Source: Microbacterium enclense
Lineage (GTDB): Bacteria > Actinomycetota > Actinomycetes > Actinomycetales > Microbacteriaceae
NCBI RefSeq assembly: GCF_001456955.1
Contig: NZ_KQ758469.1
Coordinates: 1 to 64,000 of the forward strand
DNA: 64,000 nt
Direction of reading: 5' to 3'
How positions within the stretch are numbered: position 1 is the stretch's first letter; each line of letters begins with the position of its first letter. The notes under the pieces are model-generated. The model was not told the DNA's origin. It saw only the letters and a program-made list of their open reading frames with translations, and made no database searches. The translations under genes and the position numbers were made by a program. Shown here piece after piece: positions 43,940-50,675 of the stretch.

Positions 43940-44115
43940 GACCCCACTCTGGCATTGCACGACGGCCCGGGACGATGAACCACTGAGATCCCATTGACCA
44001 CGTGCCGCGAGCGTTGCGGAGCAACCCGAGCACGGGGGCACCCCGTAGACGAGGGGGATGAGTCGGAGGATGAGCAGCACGCCACCTATCCTGCGGCAAC
44101 TCCCGCCACGGACAG

Positions 44116-44295
44116 CGTTTCACGCGGCTGGATCCGGCGCGGGCGAGCGGGGGCACCGGGCTGGGGTTGAGCATCGCCCGCGGCATCGCCGAGGCCCATA
44201 GAGGCACCATCGAACCGGCCACGGTGGACGGATGGACGGTCTTTCGAGTGTTCCTGCCCTCAGGGCGTGGAATCCAGCGGGGACGACCACGGTAG
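44116..44295 (+). pseudogene. C-terminal remnant of a sensor histidine kinase
   Basis: The + strand reads RFTRLDPARAS, GGTGLGLSIARGIAEAHRG and then TVFRVFLPSGRG to a TAG at 44295. GTGLGLSIAR...HRG is the G2 box of the histidine kinase ATPase domain, about 20-40 residues from the normal C-terminus. Nothing upstream continues the domain, so only the last ~60 codons remain. It is debris from a two-component system gene lost during island rearrangement. Confidence 0.75.
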
Positions 44296-44428
44296 ATAGC
44301 GGGGAGGCAACCGCATCCGAGGTCGGCCCTGGACGACTCCCGGGCGTCTGCAACGGCCGGTCTGCGCGTGGAGGCCGAGCAGAACCCGCTGGAAGGAGGC
44401 GAGGTGCGGGCGGCGAGTCTGCGCGCGT

Positions 44429-44695
44429 CTACTCCTCAGGGGTAGCCGAGCCGGCGGGGAGGAGGTCGTGCGGAGTGAGACCGAAAGCGTCCGCTATCCG
44501 GTAGACCGTCGTCATCCTGGGGTTGGAAGCCGGTCCATCTGCCTTGGAGCTGTTGCGGCCCGCTTCGAGCAGCTGCACGTGGTTCTGCGTGAGCCCCACC
44601 AGTTGCGCGAGCTGCTCCTGGGTCAGATCGCTCTGGGTCCGCAACTGTCGCACTCGGGCTCCGAATTGCTGGGCCTCAAGCCGACTCCACACCAC
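44429..44695 (-). CDS. XRE-family transcriptional regulator
   Basis: An 88-residue protein starting at GTG 44695. Residues ~10-80 form a Cro/C1-type HTH: FGARVRQLRTQSDLTQEQLA, GLTQNHVQLLEAG, MTTVYRIADAFGLTPHDLL. It is a small cytoplasmic DNA-binding protein, probably autoregulated. The upstream region holds an AT-rich patch with TGTATATGGT, then ACCATGTATA about 40 bp further, an imperfect inverted pair that could be its operator. The first lies close enough to the GTG for a leaderless start. No partner toxin is adjacent. Confidence 0.85.
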   Translation of the reverse strand: MVWSRLEAQQFGARVRQLRTQSDLTQEQLAQLVGLTQNHVQLLEAGRNSSKADGPASNPRMTTVYRIADAFGLTPHDLLPAGSATPEE

Positions 44696-44844
44696 TTGTA
44701 TATGGTCGGAGCGGGCAACGGCCCATGTCTACCATGTATACCGGGATTCCATCGAAGGGACGGCGGGTCCGTCCACGCAGCGAAGGTAGGCTCGCCGTCC
44801 ATGATTCCCGGCCTACGTTCTACGTCGGCTCCGTCTCCGCGTCT

Positions 44845-45159
44845 TTAGACATCGCTCCAGCCGCGGATCGCGCGGAGCCGGTCCCTTTGGAAGGCGTTGA
44901 GTACGGCCGTGCGCTGCAGCTCGACCCAGGCGTGGAGGGGACCCGGATCCGTCGGCGCGGGGAGGCGACCGTGTTCGCGCGTGAACTCCTCGACCGCGCG
45001 CGCGGCTGCACACCATCGACGGGGAGCCGAGTTCGGGGTGAGGCCGTCCATGTCGTCAATGAGGGCAATGTAGAACCTGAGGGAGGCGCGTTCGTCGTCG
45101 CTCAGTTCTTCGCGCTTGCGATGGAAGAGCAGGGCCGTGGACGTCCAGTAGTCGTGCAT
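44845..45159 (-). CDS. Helicase-associated-domain-like small protein
   Basis: A 104-residue protein starting at ATG 45159. Its C-terminal half has the pattern of the helicase-associated (HA) repeat: WCAAARAVEEFTREHGRLP, then PLHAWVELQRTAVLNAFQ, RLRAIRGW. This short three-helix DNA-binding module is common in actinobacterial helicases and mobile-element proteins. Only one copy is present, with a helical N-terminal half. It may be a fragment or a small regulator. Alone, its role cannot be given. Confidence 0.55.
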   Translation of the reverse strand: MHDYWTSTALLFHRKREELSDDERASLRFYIALIDDMDGLTPNSAPRRWCAAARAVEEFTREHGRLPAPTDPGPLHAWVELQRTAVLNAFQRDRLRAIRGWSDV

Positions 45160-45236
45160 GACCGGTGCATGCGCGGCTCACGGAAGCGCCATGTCTGGAG
45201 CGCTCGATGTAACGCGGTCGGCTGAGCTCGTCAAGG

Positions 45237-45932
45237 TCACGGCCTGTCGAAGAGGTACGCCCCGCTGTCGAAACCGACGACTCGGAGCCCCGCGTCCAGG
45301 TGGGCCAAGAAGTCACTGCGGACTTGCCTTCGCCATCGCGCCGCTTCCGCTGGCGCCTCCGCCCGAACCCGGGCGATGTCGAGAGGCACAGCAACTCGAG
45401 CGCGGATCAGTTCAGGGTTCGCACGCTCCCCGCGACCCTCCGCCATAACCCATCGCGCGAGGAGGCGGTCGCTTGCGTCGCCGCGATTGAGCCCATCCGC
45501 CATCGCCCCGTAATGGTCGACGAGGTATTCCGCGACCTCCGCGCCGAGCACGTTCATGTTGAAGTGGGCGTTGCGGGCGACGAGGGGATCGAAGGTCCAG
45601 GTGATCACTTCCGCACCCCGCTCGAGCGCCCACCGACGCTGATGCTCTTTCAGCAGGCGACCGACGCCGCGACCCTGGAACTCTGGGAGCACACCCGCGA
45701 TGTGCGAGTGAAGCGAGCGGGACTCCGGCGGCCCGAAGAACGCCACCGCGGCCCCGATGATGCGGTCGTCGTAGTAGACACCGACGACGTAGTTGCCAGC
45801 ATGCTCGAGGGCACGGAGAACGTTCGCCGGCATGGCTCCGCGGTCCCCGCGCCAGATCTCGTCCAACACGCCCGCCGCTTCATGGGTGGCCTGCGCGCTG
45901 TCCAGGGTCCGAACGTCGAATGCTTCTCTCAC
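45237..45932 (-). CDS. GNAT acetyltransferase, intact paralogue of the split gene
   Basis: A 231-residue protein starting at 45932. The acetyl-CoA loop is in VLPEFQGRGVGRLLKEHQRR; ITWTFDPLVARNAHFN and GAEVAEYLVDHYGAM are strongly conserved with the broken copy. It is homologous to the two halves at 23874-24320 and 49794-50037 over its full length, and lacks their premature stops. The substrate is unknown. Its presence inside an island that interrupts a relative is odd: it may have replaced the lost function, or it may mark recombination between copies. Confidence 0.85.
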   Translation of the reverse strand: MREAFDVRTLDSAQATHEAAGVLDEIWRGDRGAMPANVLRALEHAGNYVVGVYYDDRIIGAAVAFFGPPESRSLHSHIAGVLPEFQGRGVGRLLKEHQRRWALERGAEVITWTFDPLVARNAHFNMNVLGAEVAEYLVDHYGAMADGLNRGDASDRLLARWVMAEGRGERANPELIRARVAVPLDIARVRAEAPAEAARWRRQVRSDFLAHLDAGLRVVGFDSGAYLFDRP

Positions 45933-46059
45933 ACGGGAAGTCTCGCACTCGGCGCGAACGGTCAGGATTTCCTGGAAGCCACCCTAGAAATCCACCTATA
46001 CCAGGACTAGCGTGAGCGGCCTGGAGCGACACGCGGAGGTGCCCGGTGGTGATGGAGTG

Positions 46060-46554
46060 TCACCCGTACGGATTCTGTGGCGTGCGCCTGATAACAGACC
46101 GCTGTATCGGCGGCACGGCAGAAACTAGCGGGACCGTGGCGGGCACGTCCTCACCGACGGGACGAAACGCATCGCGGACACCCGGCGCCCACTTGGCCAT
46201 GTACTCGGTAACCTCCCGTGCGACCGACGGGAAGCGACTGGTCCAGAACGCAAAATCGGCGAACTGCGCCATGGTCACCCCGCGAAAAATCCGCCGCGTC
46301 CGGTCGACACCCAGCGCCTTACCCCGCGTGTTCTCGACATACTGCGCGGGCGCTCCCTGGGATGTCCGGAGCAGCTCCGCCCGGACGCTCGCGCACAACA
46401 CGTGCTGCACCATGGCCGCGCGGTACCGCTCGGAGGCGGGATCCACACCCGCTGCAGGCTCAAGCGCGCCGGGGGTGGATCCGAAGGCAGCCGGCTCGGC
46501 TACCAACGACCGCGGGATGAACGCGAAGCCTTCGCCAGCGACAGTACGAACCAC
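46060..46554 (-). CDS. Unknown protein near the right end of the island
   Basis: A 164-residue protein starting at GTG 46554, with no obvious ribosome site. The sequence is mixed (AGEGFAFIPRSLVAEPAAFG, YRAAMVQHVLCASVRAELL, MAQFADFAFWTSRFPSVARE, EYMAKWAPGVRDAF) with no membrane segment or catalytic motif. I do not recognise the family. It is divergent from the recombinase/transposase pair by 138 bp, so it could be a companion of that element. Confidence 0.5.
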   Translation of the reverse strand: MVRTVAGEGFAFIPRSLVAEPAAFGSTPGALEPAAGVDPASERYRAAMVQHVLCASVRAELLRTSQGAPAQYVENTRGKALGVDRTRRIFRGVTMAQFADFAFWTSRFPSVAREVTEYMAKWAPGVRDAFRPVGEDVPATVPLVSAVPPIQRSVIRRTPQNPYG

Positions 46555-46692
46555 GTGCAGACGCTATCAAAGCGCCGCGGGCCGCTCGAACGGTGCGCCA
46601 GGCAGTTGATGCTCAGTGCTTGCGGACAAGGTGGTTTCAGCGTGCGAATTATGCACCGCATGCATCAGTCGGTCTGACTGCATAGGAGTGAG

Positions 46693-47772
46693 GTGCCACA
46701 AACTCACCCTGACACTGTCCCGAAGGTCCTGCGATGGGGCGACACCGCCCATGCCTCGCACCACCGCTTCGTGCTCATTCCGCACCTCGGAAAGCAGCGC
46801 GAGCCGCCCCGGAAGCTCGTGCCCATCCTGCGCGCATGCGCGTGGTCGACGCTCCCGCCTGCCGTGACGAACTACATCGACGGCTTCGTCCCGCGCCGAG
46901 TCGACGCCGAAACCTGGGAGCGCATCGGCCCGTTCGTGCGGGACTCGGTCGCACTTGCGGCGCCCCTCACGCCGTACACCGCGGACGTCCTCATCGGTCG
47001 AGCCACCCAGTACGTGGCGTGGTGCGTCAGCAAGGGCTGGAACCTGGACGCGGAGTCCATCTGGTCGCGCTACGGCATCGACCTCTACCTCGCCGATAAG
47101 AGCCTCCCCCTCGGACCCGACACCCGGAGGAACTATCGGGCGTGGCTTATGCGCATGGCCCAGGTCCTGCAGCCGGAGGAGAACGGTGAGCCGCGCGAAC
47201 GCATCCGCGCCACCGCCAGCACCATCGAACCGTACGCCGCTGCGGAGATGGCGGAGTTCCGCCGGTGGGCCGGGTGGCAGCGCACGGAATTGAAGCAGTA
47301 CCGGGCGATGCTCATGCTCACCCTGTGCGCCGGTGCAGGGCTCCGCTCCATCGACTTCGACGGGCTGAAAGCCGAGCACATCGAAACCCTCCCCGGTGGG
47401 GGCTACGTCGTCCACGTGCAGAGCACCCAGCCCCGAGACATCCCGCTCCTCGCCGAGTGGGACGAGTGGATGGAAGTGCTCCTGGAGCGGGTTCCCGAGG
47501 CGCACACCACACTGTGGGGCCCGCCGAACAAGACGCGGCCGCACAGCCTTTTGTCCGCCTTCACACAGACCACCATCGGCATCCCGCCGGCGTCGACGCG
47601 CTTGCGAGAGACGTGGCAGCTCACGCTGCTTCGGGAGGTCGCGCTCATCAAGGCCGTCTTCCGTGCGGGCGGGACGCGCAAGTTCGACAAGCTCGCGCAA
47701 TTCCTCGACCAGGTGGACGACGTCGACGAAGACCAATACGTGCGGTTCCTCCGTCAGGCGGACCAGCCGTGA
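46693..47772 (+). CDS. Tyrosine-recombinase-like protein coupled to a DDE transposase
   Basis: A 359-residue protein starting at GTG 46693 with AGGAG 5 bases upstream. Its N-terminal half looks like a SAM-like core-binding domain (DVLIGRATQYVAWCVSKGW, RRNYRAWLMRMAQVL). The catalytic-type half has the box I pattern CAGAGLRSIDFDGLK (R218) and a box II-like STRLRETWQLTLLREV with R305. The His of HxxR is missing (Thr302) and no convincing Tyr nucleophile follows. It may be a DNA-binding helper rather than an active integrase. Its TGA overlaps the GTG of the transposase-like gene by 4 bp. Confidence 0.68.
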   Translation: MPQTHPDTVPKVLRWGDTAHASHHRFVLIPHLGKQREPPRKLVPILRACAWSTLPPAVTNYIDGFVPRRVDAETWERIGPFVRDSVALAAPLTPYTADVLIGRATQYVAWCVSKGWNLDAESIWSRYGIDLYLADKSLPLGPDTRRNYRAWLMRMAQVLQPEENGEPRERIRATASTIEPYAAAEMAEFRRWAGWQRTELKQYRAMLMLTLCAGAGLRSIDFDGLKAEHIETLPGGGYVVHVQSTQPRDIPLLAEWDEWMEVLLERVPEAHTTLWGPPNKTRPHSLLSAFTQTTIGIPPASTRLRETWQLTLLREVALIKAVFRAGGTRKFDKLAQFLDQVDDVDEDQYVRFLRQADQP

Positions 47773-49580
47773 AGTGGGACCTGCCGAAAGACCCGGCTGA
47801 CCTCGCCGAACGCTTCGACGCCGAGATGAAGAAGCTCGTCGGCGTCGGGTGGGACGACTGGGATAACGCGCTGGCCGTCACCGGTCCCCTCCCGATGGGG
47901 ATGTTCAACGCCGTCGTCGCCCTCATCGACCGCTCCGGCGTCGTCCCCGAGCTGGAAGCGTGGGCACTTGAGACGCGCAAGAACAAGGCTGGCCGGAAAG
48001 CCCTGATCTCCTTTCGCGCTGTCCTCGTCGTGGAGCTCCTGTGCGCCCTGTGGACGAAGGGAGCGCAGTACCAGGAGATCTGCAACACCCTCGCCTACCG
48101 CATGAGCCCCGAGCAGTTCGAGGTCCTGGGCATCAACTGGGAGAGAGTGAAGAAGACCCGGTGGTACCACCGCCACTGGCGAGCGAAGCAGCGTCTGCTC
48201 TCTGCCATCGACCCGTATTACGGCACTTCGAAGAAGCAGAAGCTAACCCTCACTGCGGCCATGGACGCGCTCAACGCGAAAGACGAAGAACGCGAACGGC
48301 GCCTGCTCTGGGTGATGCAGTCGCTCGTCAGCGCCTCCGTCTCCCTGCTCCCGAAACGCTACCGCGACGCGTACAGCGGCGACGTCGCCCTGGACTCCAC
48401 CCGCATCAAAATACTCGGCCCCGTTCACAGCGCCGCATTCACCGAAGCACGCAAAGGCACTCCGCTCGACCACCCCAAAGTCATTGCCGCGAGCAGAACA
48501 CTCCGTCGCGGAGGCAAGCTGACCAACGTCGACTTCACCGCCGGCACCTACGACCGCGGACACCACGAACGCCCCGGTAAGGGCGCTCCCGAACCTGCCC
48601 ACGAACTCGATTTCATCTCGATGATGGATACCCGCGGGTACGTCGACTACCCCGCCTTCGCCCGCATCATCACCGGCATTTCCATCCACCGTCCGAGCGA
48701 AATCACGAAAGGCCCGCTCCGCGCGATGCGTCAGCACAGCGCCCTCTTCACGCAACGTGGCATTGCCTGCGGTGACCGGGCGTTCAACAACAGCGAGTCG
48801 CAGAATTTCCAGCAGCCGCTGCGCATCGACTACTGGGAGATGTGCTTCGACTACAAGGAAAACCAGTTCGGCCGGCAGGGAGTCGTCGCAGGAAAGGACA
48901 TCGTCGTCATCGACGGGGTGCCGTACGTCGACCGGCTCCCACGACTCCTTGTCAATGCAACCTCGCAGTACAAGAACGGCGAGCTCAACCCCGACACAGG
49001 TCGGCTGTGGACGTGGCCGGAAATCGAGAAAGTCTTGGAAGACCGCAAGGTCTACCAGATGAAAAGGCACGGGAGCCTTTTCGCTGAGCAGAGGAACGGG
49101 CACCAGCGCTTCGTCTACCCCGACCCCAAGACCTACCGCGCTTTCGACCCCGCCACCAACAAGCCCATCGACTCTCCGAAGGAGAAGAACAAGCTACGGG
49201 GCTCCGTACTCATACCCCCCGACGCCGAAGTGGTGAAGCACCTTCAACGCTACCCGTGGGGCACCCCCGAGTGGGAGAAGGCATACGGACAGCGGAACCA
49301 GGTCGAATCCAGCAACTCAGGCATCAAGCGCTCTCGGTTCACGGACCTCGAAGACCCACAGAAGCGCCCCGGTCGAGGCGTCGCCTATCAGGGCGTAGCC
49401 TCGGCTCTGATGGTGGTCGCTCACAACCTTCGGATGCTCGTAAACGCGCTGGTCTCGGAGCATAAGCCCAAAGCAAAGACTCCTCGCTCGCCACGACGGA
49501 AGTACTCCGAACCGGTGTGGCGAGTCGGCGCGGACAAGCCCGCAAAGGCGAAGGCGCCGCCCCAGAAGCGAGCGGCGTAA
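47769..49580 (+). CDS. DDE transposase-like protein
   Basis: A 603-residue protein starting at GTG 47769 (GTGA overlap). Candidate catalytic residues are D209 (VALDSTRIKILG), D336 (IACGDRAFNN) and E513 (RNQVESSNSGIKR), in the order and spacing of DDE enzymes with an insertion between the second Asp and Glu. The Glu helix is followed by a conserved-looking tail (GVASALMVVAHNLRMLVNAL) as in IS4/IS1182-type transposases. The C-terminus is basic. It is the last island gene, with a terminator 26 bp downstream. I do not recognise a named IS family, and pairing with a recombinase-like gene is unusual. Confidence 0.7.
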   Translation: MKWDLPKDPADLAERFDAEMKKLVGVGWDDWDNALAVTGPLPMGMFNAVVALIDRSGVVPELEAWALETRKNKAGRKALISFRAVLVVELLCALWTKGAQYQEICNTLAYRMSPEQFEVLGINWERVKKTRWYHRHWRAKQRLLSAIDPYYGTSKKQKLTLTAAMDALNAKDEERERRLLWVMQSLVSASVSLLPKRYRDAYSGDVALDSTRIKILGPVHSAAFTEARKGTPLDHPKVIAASRTLRRGGKLTNVDFTAGTYDRGHHERPGKGAPEPAHELDFISMMDTRGYVDYPAFARIITGISIHRPSEITKGPLRAMRQHSALFTQRGIACGDRAFNNSESQNFQQPLRIDYWEMCFDYKENQFGRQGVVAGKDIVVIDGVPYVDRLPRLLVNATSQYKNGELNPDTGRLWTWPEIEKVLEDRKVYQMKRHGSLFAEQRNGHQRFVYPDPKTYRAFDPATNKPIDSPKEKNKLRGSVLIPPDAEVVKHLQRYPWGTPEWEKAYGQRNQVESSNSGIKRSRFTDLEDPQKRPGRGVAYQGVASALMVVAHNLRMLVNALVSEHKPKAKTPRSPRRKYSEPVWRVGADKPAKAKAPPQKRAA

Positions 49581-49605
49581 CCCCCGCTGACCCCGAACCG
49601 AACAA

Positions 49606-49639
49606 ACGACGAGTAGCCCCGAAAGGGGCTACTCGTCGT
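49606..49639 (+). terminator. Strong hairpin terminator behind the transposase-like gene
   Basis: Arms ACGACGAGTAGCCCC and GGGGCTACTCGTCGT form a perfect 15-bp stem closed by a GAAA tetraloop. TTCTCGT follows, so the T-run is weak, but the stem is the strongest in the window. Confidence 0.85.
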
Positions 49640-49753
49640 TCTCGTGCGAGGGGCGGGAGGGCTGATCAGGGCCGCTTGTAGGGCTCGGCTGGGTCGGGGG
49701 ACGCGTTTCGGCGTGCGGGCGGGGAGTTTCAGGGCGCGGTGGGGTGCGCGTGA

Positions 49754-49793
49754 GGTATTTCGTGATGGCGGGCGGTGGAAAGTGCGAAATACC
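49754..49793. repeat. Hairpin at the right edge of the island
   Basis: GGTATTTCG (49754-49762) and CGAAATACC (49785-49793) are perfect inverted arms around a 22-base loop. The second arm ends exactly where the GNAT N-terminal half begins. A subterminal hairpin of this kind is what the left end of IS200/IS605 elements has, and tnpB at the opposite edge has the matching orientation. The hairpin is direct observation; the IS end is inference. Confidence 0.5.
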
Positions 49794-50037
49794 CGGGCAG
49801 GATGCCGGTGATGTGCGAATGCATCGACCGCGCGGCGGGTTCGGCGAAGAACGCGGCCGACGCACCGATCAGGTCTGCGCCGTCGAACAGCCCGACCACG
49901 TAGTTGCCCGCGTGCTAGAGCGCGCGCAGGATGTTCGCCGGCATCGTGCCCTGCTCGCCCCACACCTCGTCGAGCACCCGCGCGGCCTCGTGGATGCCGT
50001 CGATGTCGTGCAGCGGGCGGATGTCGATCGCGCTCAT
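49794..50037 (-). pseudogene. N-terminal part of the split GNAT gene
   Basis: Read leftward from ATG 50037: SAIDIRPLHDIDGIHEAARV, MPANILRAL, a TAG at 49917-49915 where the paralogue has Glu, then HAGNYVVGLFDGADLIGASA and MHSHITGILPG, where homology stops. The 82 codons here plus 149 in the other half (23874-24320) equal the 231-residue paralogue at 45237-45932. The gene was therefore whole before the island came in. Confidence 0.88.
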
Positions 50038-50156
50038 GCCTCGAGTCTCGCACCGCCCTCGACGCGACTCGCTCCGCATCGCGCGTGACGAATGCGCTGC
50101 TCGCCGCGTCTTCCTGTTGTATGCGAACGAATGCGTCACCGAGGAGAGGACACGAC

Positions 50157-50210
50157 ATGGCATCCACGCTCATCGCCCGCCGCGAGACGTCTCTCGAGGT
50201 GCTCTCGTGA
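50157..50210 (+). CDS. 17-codon leader ORF
   Basis: ATG 50157 has GAGGAGAGGA upstream and encodes MASTLIARRETSLEVLS, ending in TGA 50208-50210, which overlaps the GTG of the next gene (GTGA). The main gene has no ribosome site of its own, so its translation probably depends on this leader. It may be regulatory, or simply a ribosome-loading device. Confidence 0.5.
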   Translation: MASTLIARRETSLEVLS

Positions 50211-50608
50211 CCCGCTTCTCGTCCGCCCTCGCACGTCGCCCCCGCGGTGTGTACATCGCGACCGGCGTCGGCACGGCGCTCACCGCGATCATCGGCCTCG
50301 CGCTCTTCCTGCCGCTGGTGGGCTTCCTCGCCGCGACGACCGCGAGCACGGCCGGACTCGTGCCGTTCCCCGTCGCCGCCGTCACCGGCGTGACGCTGCT
50401 CGGCATCGTGCTGGTCGTCGGAGCGCTGCTGCTGGCCGTGACCCGCCGCCGCCCGTGGCTGTCATGGACCCTCGCGGTGATCGCCGTGCTCGTCGCGCTC
50501 GCGGTGACGGTCTTCCCGCTCGTCGCCGTCGCCGTCGGGTCGGCCGACCGCGCCTCCGACATCGTGCCGCTGATCACCGATCTCTGGCGGCGGGTCACCG
50601 GCGGCTGA
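50207..50608 (+). CDS. Small integral membrane protein
   Basis: A 133-residue protein starting at GTG 50207 and coupled to the 17-codon leader ORF. Three to four transmembrane helices are clear (YIATGVGTALTAIIGLALFL, FPVAAVTGVTLLGIVLVVGA, WTLAVIAVLVALAVTVFPLV). A short charged C-terminus faces the cytoplasm or outside. No motif is recognised. It converges with the MFS transporter and shares a terminator with it. Confidence 0.65.
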   Translation: MTRFSSALARRPRGVYIATGVGTALTAIIGLALFLPLVGFLAATTASTAGLVPFPVAAVTGVTLLGIVLVVGALLLAVTRRRPWLSWTLAVIAVLVALAVTVFPLVAVAVGSADRASDIVPLITDLWRRVTGG

Positions 50609-50615
50609 CCGCCTG

Positions 50616-50663
50616 CCGGATGCCGACCGGTCTCCTGCCACGGCGCCACCCGGTGGCATCCGG
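50616..50663. terminator. Bidirectional hairpin between convergent genes
   Basis: CCGGATGCC (50616-50624) and GGCATCCGG (50655-50663) are perfect 9-bp arms around a loop that itself contains ACCGGT-type sequence. It lies between the small membrane protein gene and the MFS gene. Confidence 0.55.
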
Positions 50664-50675
50664 TCTCGAGCGGCC

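Larger units (their letters stand above)
24320..49793. mobile_element. 25.5-kb accessory island inserted in a GNAT gene
   Basis: Both edges are set by the two halves of one GNAT gene, which abut the island at codon ~82. The left edge carries tnpB with its element-end sequence. The right edge carries a recombinase-like/transposase-like pair, a terminator and a hairpin. The island has lower GC in places (27-33 kb), mixed gene orientation, nucleases, antitoxin-like genes and remnants. At the junctions the coding-strand sequences GGCATCCTGCCCGG (right) and CATCCCTGCCCG (left) are nearly alike, possibly an imperfect target duplication. No tRNA or att-type repeat is seen. Confidence 0.8.

Noticed and set aside
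24320..49793. Prophage or integrative conjugative element
   Set aside because: No capsid, tail, terminase, relaxase, coupling or conjugation genes were seen, and the insertion site is a GNAT gene rather than a tRNA gene.
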